DNA of 64,000 nt from Alloacidobacterium dinghuense (lineage in GTDB: Bacteria > Acidobacteriota > Terriglobia > Terriglobales > Acidobacteriaceae). The first letter of the stretch is position 1; each line of letters begins with the position of its first letter. Of this stretch, positions 52,540 through 61,159 are shown piece by piece. Where the stretch lies: the NCBI RefSeq assembly GCF_014274465.1, contig NZ_CP060394.1, positions 1,488,001-1,552,000 on the forward strand, in the 5' to 3' direction. A program made the position numbers and the translations under genes. The notes under the pieces are model-generated. The model searched no databases and was not told where the DNA came from. It was given only the letters and a program-made list of their open reading frames with translations.

Positions 52540-54777
52540 ATGGCTGCTGATCTCTCACGAAGGACTCTGCTGCGTAACATAGGCGCCAGCGCGATGACGA
52601 CGTTGTTGCGGGAACGACTTGCTCTCGCCCCGTTTCTAAGCGCTGCAGGTTTCGATCCATCACACACGGGTGATCCGGCACTGCAGCTTAGTCTGACCGC
52701 CGTAGGTGAGAACACGCTGCGCGTGACCATTGCTGCGGTAGGCGTGGACCTGGAGCAGACATTTACAGATGGCAGTTTGAGTGCGAGGTCGTGGCCATCT
52801 CCCATGTCACAGGTGCGTACGAGTGAAGCTGTGCGATCCATTCAGTGGGGCAAGCGGCGCATTCAAATGTCAATCGATCCGCTTCGTATCGCGGTTGAAG
52901 ACGATGACGGACATCTGCGACAGGAATTGCGTTTCGAATCCGGCATGAGTCAGGTGCGGTTTCACTATGGCGATGGTCCGGTCTTCGGACTAGGCGAGGG
53001 TGTTCATCCCCTTGATCGCCGCGGCACAACTGATGCCATGCGGAATGGGCAGCATGGAGAAGAATTGAAGGTGTACGGCGCGCGCGTACCTATTCCGTTG
53101 CTGATTGGCGCAAGCGGGTGGGGCCTTTTCTTCCATGAGCCGTGGGGTAGTTTTGATCTTACCGGCGAGACTGGCATGTTTCGCTCAGGAGAGAGCGCGC
53201 GAGGGCTGGATATCTTTCTCATGCTGGGTGATACTCCGGCGCAACTGATGCGCGAATGGGCGGAACTGACTGGTTATCCGCATATGCCGCCGATTTGGGC
53301 GTTGGGATATCAGCAGTCGCATCGCACGCTGGCCAGCCGTGAGGAAGTACTCAAAGAGGCGAAGACCTTTCGCGAAAAACAATTGCCCTGCGATGCGTTG
53401 ATCTATCTGGGAACAGGATTCTGCCCCTCCGGCTGGAATACCGGGCATGGATCATTCGTGTTCAATGACGCAGCGTTTCCCGATCCTGAAGCAATGATTC
53501 AGCAACTGCACGCCGATCACTTCAAGGTCGTGCTGCATATCGTCAATCCGCCGGAAGATCTGCATGGCAAGGTTTCAGATACTGGTTCCGCGATCGAAGA
53601 ATCAGGGGATGCCGCGGCCTATTGGCGCAGACATCTTCCCTTGGTGCGCATGGGCGTGGATGGATGGTGGCCTGACGAAGGAGATGTTCTGCCGGTGGCA
53701 TCGCGGCTGGCTCGAAATGAGATGTATTGGGAGGGCGAGCGGCAGGCGCGGCCGAATCTGCGGCCCTATGCGCTCCATCGGAATGGGTATGCCGGACTGC
53801 AGCGCTACGGGTGGCTTTGGTCGGGGGACATTTTTTGCACCTGGAAGACACTTGCCGCTCAGGTGATGATCGGTATAAATGCTGGATTGTGTGGCATCTC
53901 TTACTGGGGCACGGACACGGGCGGGTTTGTGCCGACGAAGGAATTCACCGCTGAGTTGTTTGTGCGCTGGTTCCAGTTCAGCGCGTTCTGTCCGCTATTT
54001 CGCAGCCATGGACGGACATGGAAGTTGCGTCTTCCGTGGGGCTGGAATACAGGAGATTATGAGCCTGCCGAATTGGAGCCGGAATATGCGGCCGAAGTGC
54101 TGCCGAAGCCGAATGATCTTCATAATCTGGATGTAGAACGCATCTGTAGGAAATATCTCAACACGCGATATCAGCTCCTGCCCTACATTTATTCCGCAGT
54201 TGCAGAAGGACACCGAACAGGAATGCCGCTGATGCGCGCGCTTTGGCTGCACTATCCCCACGATCAAAAAGCGCGAACGATAGAAGACACTTATCTGTTT
54301 GGCGATGCGTTGCTTGTGGCTCCGGTGCTTGAACCGGGGACTCGCGAGCGAAGGATCTACCTGCCTCAAGGCGCATGGTGGGACTTCTGGACAGGGGAGC
54401 GAGTGGAGGGGGGAACGGTCGTCACCCGGAATGTTGATCTGGAAACGATGCCCGTTTATGCGAAAGCCGGTGCGATTGTGCCGACTGGCCCCTTGAAACA
54501 ATTTGCACTCGCTCCCTCAACCGAACCGGTCAAGCTCGCGGTCTATCCGGGCGCAGACGGCAAGTGCTCTTTATATGAGGATGACGGACAGAGCTTCGCA
54601 TATGAGCATGAGGAATTTACCCGCCTGGAACTGGAGTGGTCGGATGCGACTCGAAGCTTAAGCGTGAGAGCTGGTGGCGGAAAAGCTACGCGTGGACGCA
54701 AGTTTCGCGTTGCTCTTGCGAATGGACCGGAGCAGGAAATCACCTTCGACGGAAGAGAAGTGAAAATTCACCTGTAA
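52540..54777 (+). CDS. GH31 glycosidase, probably alpha-xylosidase/glucosidase-like
   Basis: 745 residues. A twin-arginine-like N-terminus (SRRTLLRNIGASAMTT) suggests Tat export, though the h-region is weak. The GH31 barrel has nucleophile Asp379 in GWWPDEGDVLP and acid/base Asp430 in WSGDIFCTW. GGFVPTKEF and FSAFCPLFRSHG are also family blocks, and the C-terminal beta domain follows with a DUF5110-like ending. Specificity is uncertain; the WWPDEGD form differs from the usual WxDMNE of glucosidases and xylosidases. GGAG precedes the ATG. GH39 follows 33 bases later. Confidence 0.75.
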   Translation: MAADLSRRTLLRNIGASAMTTLLRERLALAPFLSAAGFDPSHTGDPALQLSLTAVGENTLRVTIAAVGVDLEQTFTDGSLSARSWPSPMSQVRTSEAVRSIQWGKRRIQMSIDPLRIAVEDDDGHLRQELRFESGMSQVRFHYGDGPVFGLGEGVHPLDRRGTTDAMRNGQHGEELKVYGARVPIPLLIGASGWGLFFHEPWGSFDLTGETGMFRSGESARGLDIFLMLGDTPAQLMREWAELTGYPHMPPIWALGYQQSHRTLASREEVLKEAKTFREKQLPCDALIYLGTGFCPSGWNTGHGSFVFNDAAFPDPEAMIQQLHADHFKVVLHIVNPPEDLHGKVSDTGSAIEESGDAAAYWRRHLPLVRMGVDGWWPDEGDVLPVASRLARNEMYWEGERQARPNLRPYALHRNGYAGLQRYGWLWSGDIFCTWKTLAAQVMIGINAGLCGISYWGTDTGGFVPTKEFTAELFVRWFQFSAFCPLFRSHGRTWKLRLPWGWNTGDYEPAELEPEYAAEVLPKPNDLHNLDVERICRKYLNTRYQLLPYIYSAVAEGHRTGMPLMRALWLHYPHDQKARTIEDTYLFGDALLVAPVLEPGTRERRIYLPQGAWWDFWTGERVEGGTVVTRNVDLETMPVYAKAGAIVPTGPLKQFALAPSTEPVKLAVYPGADGKCSLYEDDGQSFAYEHEEFTRLELEWSDATRSLSVRAGGGKATRGRKFRVALANGPEQEITFDGREVKIHL

Positions 54778-54810
54778 CCTGGCTTGATGATGCACAGGAG
54801 CTAATCAGCT

Positions 54811-56487
54811 ATGCGCCGATCCATTTCTCTTTTCTCTTTTATACTGCTTGGATTCAGTTGTGGAGCACAGATTCAGACTGCGGTGCAAGTGAGTGTGGAT
54901 CTCTCCGCGAGCGAAGGAAAATTCACGCCCATTTATAGCTGGTTCGGTTATGACGAATCGAACTATACAACTACGAAAAATGGCCAAGCGCTTCTGCGGG
55001 AGCTACACGACCTCAGCCCTGTACCGGTGAATATCCGCGCCCATTTTCTGCTGGCGAGTGGGGACGGGAAGCCTGAGCTGAAGTGGAGCTCGACCAATGT
55101 GTATACGGAAGATGCGCAGGGCAATCCCGTTTACAGCTGGACCATTCTGGATCAGATTTTCGATGCTTATGCGGCGGCACACGTTCGTCCAATGGTTGAG
55201 CTGGGTTTTATGCCGAAGGCGTTATCGAGCCGTGCCGATCCTTACCACATACCCTGGCCAACAAAACCTGGCGATGTGGAAGGGTGGTCGTTTCCGCCAA
55301 AAGACTATGCACGCTGGGGTGAGCTTGTCTACCAGGTCGCCGCCCACATGGCGCAGAGATACGGAACAGATGTGGTTTCAAGCTGGTATTGGGAAGTCTG
55401 GAATGAGCCGGATATTTTTTACTGGCACGGTACGCAGGAGGAATACAACAAGCTTTACGACTTTGCGGCTGCGGGAGTGAAGCGAGCCATTCCACAGGCC
55501 AGAGTGGGAGGTCCCGCGACGACGGGGCCAGTGCCCAACGGACACTCAGCGCAGTTTCTTGAGGCATTTCTGCAGCACTGCGCGAAAGACAAGAGTTCAG
55601 CAACCGGCAGAGCCATACCGCTTGATTTCATTTCGTTTCATGTGAAGGGAAGTCCCAACATCGTGGTAGACCACGTGCAAATGGGGCTGAATCGAGAGCT
55701 GGATAGTGCTGCTACGGGCTTCGATATTGTGCGAAAGTTTCCTCAATTTGAGAAACTGCCGATTATTTTGAGCGAGGCTGATCCAGAAGGGTGCGCGGCA
55801 TGCTCATCCCGAAAATATCCGCACAATGCTTATCGAAACGGCACGTTATATCCCTCGTACACGGCTGTCGCCATGAAGGGGCTATTTGCATTGCAAGATC
55901 GCTATCAGGTGAATCTGATCAGCATGCTTACGTGGGCTTTCGAATTTGAGGACCAGCCTTACTTCGATGGCTTTCGCGCGCTATCGACTAACGGTGTGGA
56001 CAAGCCGGTGATCAATTTCTTCCGAATGGCTGGACTGATGACGGGGAGTCGTGTCCGCGTAGAGAGTAACGGTGCGGTGCCGCTCGATGACATTATCAAA
56101 GGCGGTGTTCGACAACAGGATGATGTGGATGCACTGGCGACGGCCGCCGATCATGAAGCTGCGGTGATGCTTTGGAATTATCACGATAATGATGTTCCCG
56201 GTCCATCTGCGCAGATACAGCTCACCGTAAGGGATTTTCCGTCCGCCGTGCATCGCGTGTTGATGCAGCACTACAGGATTGATGACACGCACAGCAACGC
56301 CTACACAGCTTGGAAGCAGATGGGTTCGCCCCAGAATCCCGCACAGGAGCAGTATGCTCAATTGCAAGCATCAGGAGCGCTGCAACTTGAAGAGTCACCG
56401 CGATGGGTCGACTTAGATTCTGGCACGGTGAAACTGAATTTTGCATTGCCGCGACAGGGCGTTTCTCTGGTGCGCTTTAGTTGGTAG
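54811..56487 (+). CDS. GH39 glycosidase (beta-xylosidase-like)
   Basis: 558 residues. Sec signal peptide MRRSISLFSFILLGFSCGAQ (about 1-20), then a clan-A barrel with acid/base Glu199 in WYWEVWNEPD and nucleophile Glu322 in IILSEADPEG. The spacing fits GH39 beta-xylosidases and related iduronidases. A beta-sandwich domain follows (about 415-558). It probably releases xylose or a related pentose from a short oligosaccharide in the periplasm. Co-transcribed with GH31; together they suggest a xyloglucan- or xylan-derived ligand, without proof. Confidence 0.78.
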   Translation: MRRSISLFSFILLGFSCGAQIQTAVQVSVDLSASEGKFTPIYSWFGYDESNYTTTKNGQALLRELHDLSPVPVNIRAHFLLASGDGKPELKWSSTNVYTEDAQGNPVYSWTILDQIFDAYAAAHVRPMVELGFMPKALSSRADPYHIPWPTKPGDVEGWSFPPKDYARWGELVYQVAAHMAQRYGTDVVSSWYWEVWNEPDIFYWHGTQEEYNKLYDFAAAGVKRAIPQARVGGPATTGPVPNGHSAQFLEAFLQHCAKDKSSATGRAIPLDFISFHVKGSPNIVVDHVQMGLNRELDSAATGFDIVRKFPQFEKLPIILSEADPEGCAACSSRKYPHNAYRNGTLYPSYTAVAMKGLFALQDRYQVNLISMLTWAFEFEDQPYFDGFRALSTNGVDKPVINFFRMAGLMTGSRVRVESNGAVPLDDIIKGGVRQQDDVDALATAADHEAAVMLWNYHDNDVPGPSAQIQLTVRDFPSAVHRVLMQHYRIDDTHSNAYTAWKQMGSPQNPAQEQYAQLQASGALQLEESPRWVDLDSGTVKLNFALPRQGVSLVRFSW

Positions 56488-56500
56488 CAGGAAACTTCGT

Positions 56501-57673
56501 TCATTCGATGATTTCGAAGCGTTTCAGGCTCTCTTCACTGATCATGAGCCCCAGTCCGGGTAGGTCATCGTTGAGATCGATGTAACCGTCTTTGGCTTTC
56601 GGCTCACCGTCAAAGATATACCAGAAGAGTTCGTTTCCTATCTCGACGTCAACGGGAGGGAAGTATTCAGCCATGGGCGAATTCAGACTTGCCATAACGA
56701 TGTGGTAGTTATGCATCTGGCCGGCGTGGGGAATAACCGGAACCGAATAGGCTTCAGCAAGGGCTGCGATTTTGCGCGCCTGAGAAATTCCTCCTACGCG
56801 ATTGGTATCGAACTGGATATAGTCGAGCGCCTTCGCCTCTAACATCTGGCGGAATCCGTAGATCGTGAATTCATGCTCTCCACCAGCAATAGGGACGCGA
56901 TTCTGAACCTTTAGCACGGCGTAGCCGCCTATGTCGTCGGGTATGACCGGTTCCTCAAGCCAGCGTAACTGGAAAGGTTCAATGAGGGGGAGCATGCGTT
57001 GTGCATAGTCAAGAGTCCACCCCATATAGGCATCGGCCATTAAGTCGATTTCGTATCCGATGACTTCCCGGACTGTGCGCAGCAACTCGACATTTCGTTG
57101 CATGCCAGCAGCCCCATCGGTCGGTCCCCAGCCGAATCGAAGCTTCATCGCCTTATAACCCCTATCCTTGTATTGCTGAGCTTCCTTTGCCAGGTCGTCC
57201 AGGGGCTGACTGTAGAGTCGGCTGGCATAGACAGGGACTTTCTGCTTCGTGCGCCCGCCTAGTAATCGGAAGACAGGTTGATTTATAGCTTTTCCCAGCA
57301 GATCCCAGATGGCGATATCAATCGCGCTGATGGCGACCATGCCGATGCCTTTGCGGCCAAAGGCCATGGTGAGGCGATACATATGTTGCCACAGAAATTC
57401 GGTGTCGAAAGGGTCTTTTCCGATCAGAACCGGCTTGAGATAGGTGTCGATCACTTGCTTGGTTATGCGAGGAGCAAGAGCGGCATTGCCGATGCCGACG
57501 TGACCGCTGTCGGTGAAAATCTCGACGATCAACCAGCCGTGGAATCGAAATCCGGCCATTGAGTCGGCTGGCAACTGCAGGAGATCCATCGGGTTCGTGC
57601 AGAAGTGTGGTTGCGGAGGAACGGTCTGGCCGCGCCATTCGACAACGCGCGTGCGAACTTCGGTGATCTTCAT
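56501..57673 (-). CDS. Enolase-superfamily sugar-acid dehydratase, rhamnonate-dehydratase-like
   Basis: 390 residues of the mandelate-racemase subgroup. The barrel shows KLRFGWGPTDGAAG (about 173-186), metal ligands in MADAYMGW (Asp), RWLEEPVIPDD (Glu) and GGEHEFT (Glu), and the catalytic-side His in PHAGQMHNYH. The GPTDGAAG and GEH features resemble L-rhamnonate dehydratase, while several related acid-sugar dehydratases share them. It removes water from an aldonate to a 2-keto-3-deoxy acid. It overlaps the MFS permease stop by four bases (ATGA), so both belong to one minus-strand unit. Confidence 0.75.
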   Translation of the reverse strand: MKITEVRTRVVEWRGQTVPPQPHFCTNPMDLLQLPADSMAGFRFHGWLIVEIFTDSGHVGIGNAALAPRITKQVIDTYLKPVLIGKDPFDTEFLWQHMYRLTMAFGRKGIGMVAISAIDIAIWDLLGKAINQPVFRLLGGRTKQKVPVYASRLYSQPLDDLAKEAQQYKDRGYKAMKLRFGWGPTDGAAGMQRNVELLRTVREVIGYEIDLMADAYMGWTLDYAQRMLPLIEPFQLRWLEEPVIPDDIGGYAVLKVQNRVPIAGGEHEFTIYGFRQMLEAKALDYIQFDTNRVGGISQARKIAALAEAYSVPVIPHAGQMHNYHIVMASLNSPMAEYFPPVDVEIGNELFWYIFDGEPKAKDGYIDLNDDLPGLGLMISEESLKRFEIIE

Positions 57674-58998
57674 GCTTGCGTGCTCGCTTTCAAAGGCTGA
57701 TAGATGGGAGCAATGACGGGAATTGTAACTATGATGAGTACAAACGCGATGATGTGAAGCGTGCTGACAGCACCGAAGACGGCACTGTAGCCGAATCCGT
57801 GATCGAGCAGATAGCCCACAACGAATCCAAAGATAGTGCCTCCGATTGCGCCGCCAAAGCCTACGAGGCCGGCCACTGAACCGACTGCGGAGCGGGGAAA
57901 GAGATCGGTGGGCAGGATCATAATGAGTGTGGACCAGGATTGCTGACCGAAGAACGCGAGGCTGAAGAGGAGCAAAGCGAATTGGACTGGCACATGCGTG
58001 ACTAAGAGAATCGATGGCATGACGGCAGCGCTCAATCCCAGGGCGAGCTTACGTGAAAAGTTCAGCGACTTACCGCGACGCAGCAGCCATGCCGACAGCC
58101 AGCCTCCGGTGAGACATCCAACGCCTGACGCTGCATAGGGGATCCAGGCGTAGGCGCCCACCTGTTTTATGTCGAATCCGCGCGCGTCATAGAGGTATTT
58201 CGGAAGCCAGAAGAGATAGAAGTACCAAGCTGCATCGGTGAGGAACTTTGCCAGGACCAAAGCCCACGTCTCGATATGGGCTAGGAGATGAAGCCAAGGT
58301 ATCCGCGTGGCCGACTCGTTCTCTGTTGGCTCTGGTAGAGAAGCGAGCGTTTCGCGGCGTGCTTCACCGGAGAGCTGAGGGTGCAGGGATGGCGGGAAAT
58401 ATCCATGCCACCATGCGAGCGACCAAAGTAATCCAATGACGCCAGAAAGAAAGAAGACCCATCGCCAACTGGCGATGCCGAGAACGAGAGCAATAAGCGG
58501 CGGTGCGACGACTGCTCCGATGGCAGTGCCGGCATTCATTATGCCCATTGCCAACGAACGCTGATCGATCGAATACCACTCGGCTACAACGCGAGTGGCT
58601 GCGGGAAAGCCTCCACCTTCTCCCATTCCAAGGAGAAGGCGACTGATCAGCAGCATTCCGAACCCAGTTGCAAGACCATGGCTGGCGCAAGCGAGCGACC
58701 ACCAGATCATGATGAGCAGAAAGCCGCGGCGCGTTCCCAGTGTGTCGATGAGTTTTCCTCCCGCAGCGTACATGACAGCGTAGGCGATGAGGAAGGCCGC
58801 CTGTAGTTCGGAATACGCAGTGTTTGAGAGGGGAATATCACGCTGAATCGCGGTCACAGCGACAGGAAGCGTCTGCCGGTCGAAGTAGCTGACCGCGATG
58901 CCCAGGGAAACCAGGAGAGCGATTCGCCAGCGGAGGGACGGCAAGAAGGTGTAGGCCCTAACCTTTCTCAGATTGCATGCTCGCTGTGCTGCGAGCAT
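57670..58998 (-). CDS. MFS sugar-acid permease (anion:cation symporter type)
   Basis: 442 residues from the ATG at 58998; a TTG at 59022 would add eight. Twelve hydrophobic segments are seen, with DRQTLPVAVTAIQRDI and the loop DTLGTRRGFLLIM (about 85-97) of the ACS family (hexuronate, glucarate and galactonate carriers). LLLGMGEGGGFPAATRVVAEW is the GxGxGG-like block typical of this family. It most likely brings the substrate of the coupled dehydratase into the cell. Confidence 0.78.
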   Translation of the reverse strand: MLAAQRACNLRKVRAYTFLPSLRWRIALLVSLGIAVSYFDRQTLPVAVTAIQRDIPLSNTAYSELQAAFLIAYAVMYAAGGKLIDTLGTRRGFLLIMIWWSLACASHGLATGFGMLLISRLLLGMGEGGGFPAATRVVAEWYSIDQRSLAMGIMNAGTAIGAVVAPPLIALVLGIASWRWVFFLSGVIGLLWSLAWWHGYFPPSLHPQLSGEARRETLASLPEPTENESATRIPWLHLLAHIETWALVLAKFLTDAAWYFYLFWLPKYLYDARGFDIKQVGAYAWIPYAASGVGCLTGGWLSAWLLRRGKSLNFSRKLALGLSAAVMPSILLVTHVPVQFALLLFSLAFFGQQSWSTLIMILPTDLFPRSAVGSVAGLVGFGGAIGGTIFGFVVGYLLDHGFGYSAVFGAVSTLHIIAFVLIIVTIPVIAPIYQPLKASTQA

Positions 58999-59091
58999 AA
59001 TTGGAGGGCGCTGCGGAGTCAATTTGGCGGACGTAGAGAAGTGCTCCTGATGGGGCGGAACTAAGCGGTCTCATGGGAGGAGCTTTCGAAT

Positions 59092-60093
59092 ATGCGCCTT
59101 GTTCAACTGACTCATCACAAGGAAAGACTCGTGGCTCTGGTCGACGGAGAAGCGCTGCATCCCCTTCCGGAATATCACTCGATATATCAGCTTGCCTTTA
59201 CTGCCATCCGGGGCGAGCGAACGATTCCTGACATTGTGCATGATGCGAAGGCGAACTCGGCGCTGAGTTACGACGCGGTGTATGAAGGTTCGTCTCCGTG
59301 GCGGTTGTTGCCGTCTTTCGATCATCCGGAAGATTCGGCCCATCTGACCGTGAGCGGAACCGGCTTGACGCACAAGGCAAGTGCAGAAAATCGCGCTGCC
59401 ATGCACAAAAACGAAACTGCAGTTGTTACAGATAGTATGCGCATGTATCAGCTAGGCATGGAGGGCGGACATCCCGCGCAGGGAAAAATTGGCGTGCGGC
59501 CGGAATGGTTCTACAAGGGCGACGGATCTGTTCTCAGAGCTCATGGTGAAGAGCTGGTGGCGCCACCTTACGGCGATGATGGCGGGGAGGAGCCGGAGAT
59601 TGCCGGAATATACGTCATCGATTTGGACGGGCAGCCTTTTCGCGTGGGTCTGACTGTTGGGAATGAATTTGCGGATCACGTCATGGAGCGGAAGAATTAT
59701 CTCTATCTGGCTCCGTCGAAGCTGCGAGAATGCTCGATTGGTCCAGAACTATGGGTGGACTGCGAGCCGTTCAGTGATATCGACGGGACTGTGACGATTG
59801 AGCGCCAGAAGGAAACTGTGTGGAAGGCGAAGATCTATTCTGGCGAGAACAACATGTGTCATTCGGTTGCAAATCTTGAGCATCACCACTTCAAGTATGC
59901 TTTGCATCGCAGGCCCGGGGATGCGCACATCCATTTCTTCGGAGCCGATGCCTTCAGTTTTGGAGACAATGTACGTCTGCAGGATGGCGATGTGATGGAG
60001 ATCAGCTTTCCGGCATTCGGAAGGCCCTTGCGCAACACGCTTAGAATCTCGGGGGACCAGGACCAGTTCGTGAGAGTTAAGCGCCTCGATTAG
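59092..60093 (+). CDS. FAH-family protein, AraD1/2-keto-3-deoxy-pentonate dehydratase-like
   Basis: 333 residues of the fumarylacetoacetate-hydrolase superfamily, AraD1 type. The metal-binding acidic cluster is represented by GEEPEIAGIYVID (about 163-175), and TVGNEFADHVMERKN (about 185-199) is the usual active-site region. Members turn 2-keto-3-deoxy-pentonates into alpha-ketoglutarate semialdehyde or hydrolyse diketo acids. A strong GGGAGGAG site precedes the ATG. It is divergent from the dehydratase-permease unit (starts 93 bases apart), an arrangement expected of one pathway. Confidence 0.7.
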   Translation: MRLVQLTHHKERLVALVDGEALHPLPEYHSIYQLAFTAIRGERTIPDIVHDAKANSALSYDAVYEGSSPWRLLPSFDHPEDSAHLTVSGTGLTHKASAENRAAMHKNETAVVTDSMRMYQLGMEGGHPAQGKIGVRPEWFYKGDGSVLRAHGEELVAPPYGDDGGEEPEIAGIYVIDLDGQPFRVGLTVGNEFADHVMERKNYLYLAPSKLRECSIGPELWVDCEPFSDIDGTVTIERQKETVWKAKIYSGENNMCHSVANLEHHHFKYALHRRPGDAHIHFFGADAFSFGDNVRLQDGDVMEISFPAFGRPLRNTLRISGDQDQFVRVKRLD

Positions 60094-60125
60094 AAACTCA
60101 TTGCAAACAGGAAGGCAGGTAAGCC

Positions 60126-61004
60126 ATGCAGAGTGTCGCACTGCTAGGTTTGGGAACGATGGGCCGCGGCATGGCCAGCAATTTGACCAAGGCTGGATTC
60201 CCGTTGAGTGTGTACAACCGTCGTAGCGAAGTCGCCCGGCAGTGGGCGCACGAGAACAGACTCGATGAAAAGATTCGGTTGGAGAACAATCCCGCAGACG
60301 CTGTAAGCAGCGCCGATGTTGTTATCAGCATGCTTGCAGATGATGACGCGGCCAAGAGCGTGTGGTTAGGAGCTAAGGGGGCTATGTCAGCTGTAAGACC
60401 GGAGACGATTCTCGTCGAATCGAGTACGGTGTCGCCTGCATGGATTGCAGAATTAAACTCTGCTGGAGCCGCGAAGCAATGCCGGGTTCTGGACGCGCCG
60501 GTTACCGGCAGCAAGGTGCAAGCCGCGAATGGGGAATTGCTCTTCCTGGTAGGAGGCGACGCTGACACACTTGATCTCGTTCGCCCCGTTCTTCAAGCAA
60601 TGTCACGAGCAATTGTTCACGTTGGGCCTTCAGGATCAGGAGCATGCATGAAGCTCGTCAACAATTTCTTGAGCGGAGTGCAGGCTGCGTCCTTGGCGGA
60701 AGCTCTGTCGATGGCAATGCGGCTGGGGATCTCTGAGGACGTTACTTACGATGTGCTTACGAACGGCGCTCCCGGAAGCCCCTTAGTAAAGACGTTGACC
60801 CAGCGAATTCGGGGAAAGAATTATGACACGCAGTTTGCCTTGCAGTTGATGGCCAAGGATCTCAGTTATGCCATCAAGCTCAGCGAGGAAACCGGCCTTC
60901 CTCTTCATACTGCAAGAGGAGCACTGAAGGTTTTTGAGAGAGGGCTTTCATCGGGATTGGGTGAAAAGGACATGTCTGCTGTCTTTGAGGCGATCAAGCC
61001 ATAG
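60126..61004 (+). CDS. Beta-hydroxyacid dehydrogenase (3-hydroxyisobutyrate dehydrogenase family)
   Basis: 292 residues. N-terminal NAD-binding LGLGTMGRGMASNLTKAG (6-23), the substrate block DAPVTGSKVQAANG (about 125-138) and the catalytic GSGACMKLVNNFLSG with the conserved Lys (about 172-186), followed by KDLSYAIKL. The family reduces or oxidises small 3-hydroxyacids such as tartronate semialdehyde (GarR) or 3-hydroxyisobutyrate. Next to the FAH protein it may take a C3 or C4 product of sugar-acid breakdown. Exact substrate not assignable. Confidence 0.75.
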   Translation: MQSVALLGLGTMGRGMASNLTKAGFPLSVYNRRSEVARQWAHENRLDEKIRLENNPADAVSSADVVISMLADDDAAKSVWLGAKGAMSAVRPETILVESSTVSPAWIAELNSAGAAKQCRVLDAPVTGSKVQAANGELLFLVGGDADTLDLVRPVLQAMSRAIVHVGPSGSGACMKLVNNFLSGVQAASLAEALSMAMRLGISEDVTYDVLTNGAPGSPLVKTLTQRIRGKNYDTQFALQLMAKDLSYAIKLSEETGLPLHTARGALKVFERGLSSGLGEKDMSAVFEAIKP

Positions 61005-61038
61005 CGCCAATTGCTGAAATGACGTAATCGAGAAATTA

Positions 61039-61066
61039 TTGACAATCGCAATTCTGCCCTGATATA
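61039..61066 (+). promoter_or_regulatory. Sigma70-like promoter of the second receptor gene
   Basis: TTGACA (61039-61044), a 16-base spacer and GATATA (61061-61066); an alternative -10 ATATAC starts one base later with a 17-base spacer. It lies about 100 bases upstream of the receptor ATG. Confidence 0.5.
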
Positions 61067-61076
61067 CCGGTTTGCT

Positions 61077-61092
61077 GAGAAAACGCTTTCCC
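61077..61092. promoter_or_regulatory. LacI/cre-like operator
   Basis: GAGAAAACGCTTTCCC, with a near-perfect CG-centred palindrome GAAAACGCTTTC (61079-61090). It matches the site at 39036-39051 at 13 of 16 positions when aligned on CG. It lies about 12 bases after the -10 box, where a bound repressor would block transcription. Confidence 0.5.
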
Positions 61093-61117
61093 ATATTGGA
61101 TTCAAAACTAGATTCGC

Positions 61118-61127
61118 AATTGGATAC
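61118..61127. promoter_or_regulatory. AATTGGATAC motif shared with the hydroxyproline operon
   Basis: Exact 10-base copy of the motif at 51415-51424. Read on the minus strand it is GTATCCAATT. It lies 33 bases upstream of the receptor ATG, in the leader. A GntR-type site is suggested by similarity to TTGTATACAA. Confidence 0.35.
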
Positions 61128-61159
61128 TTGCATGCCCGATTTATCAGGAGGTACATGAG

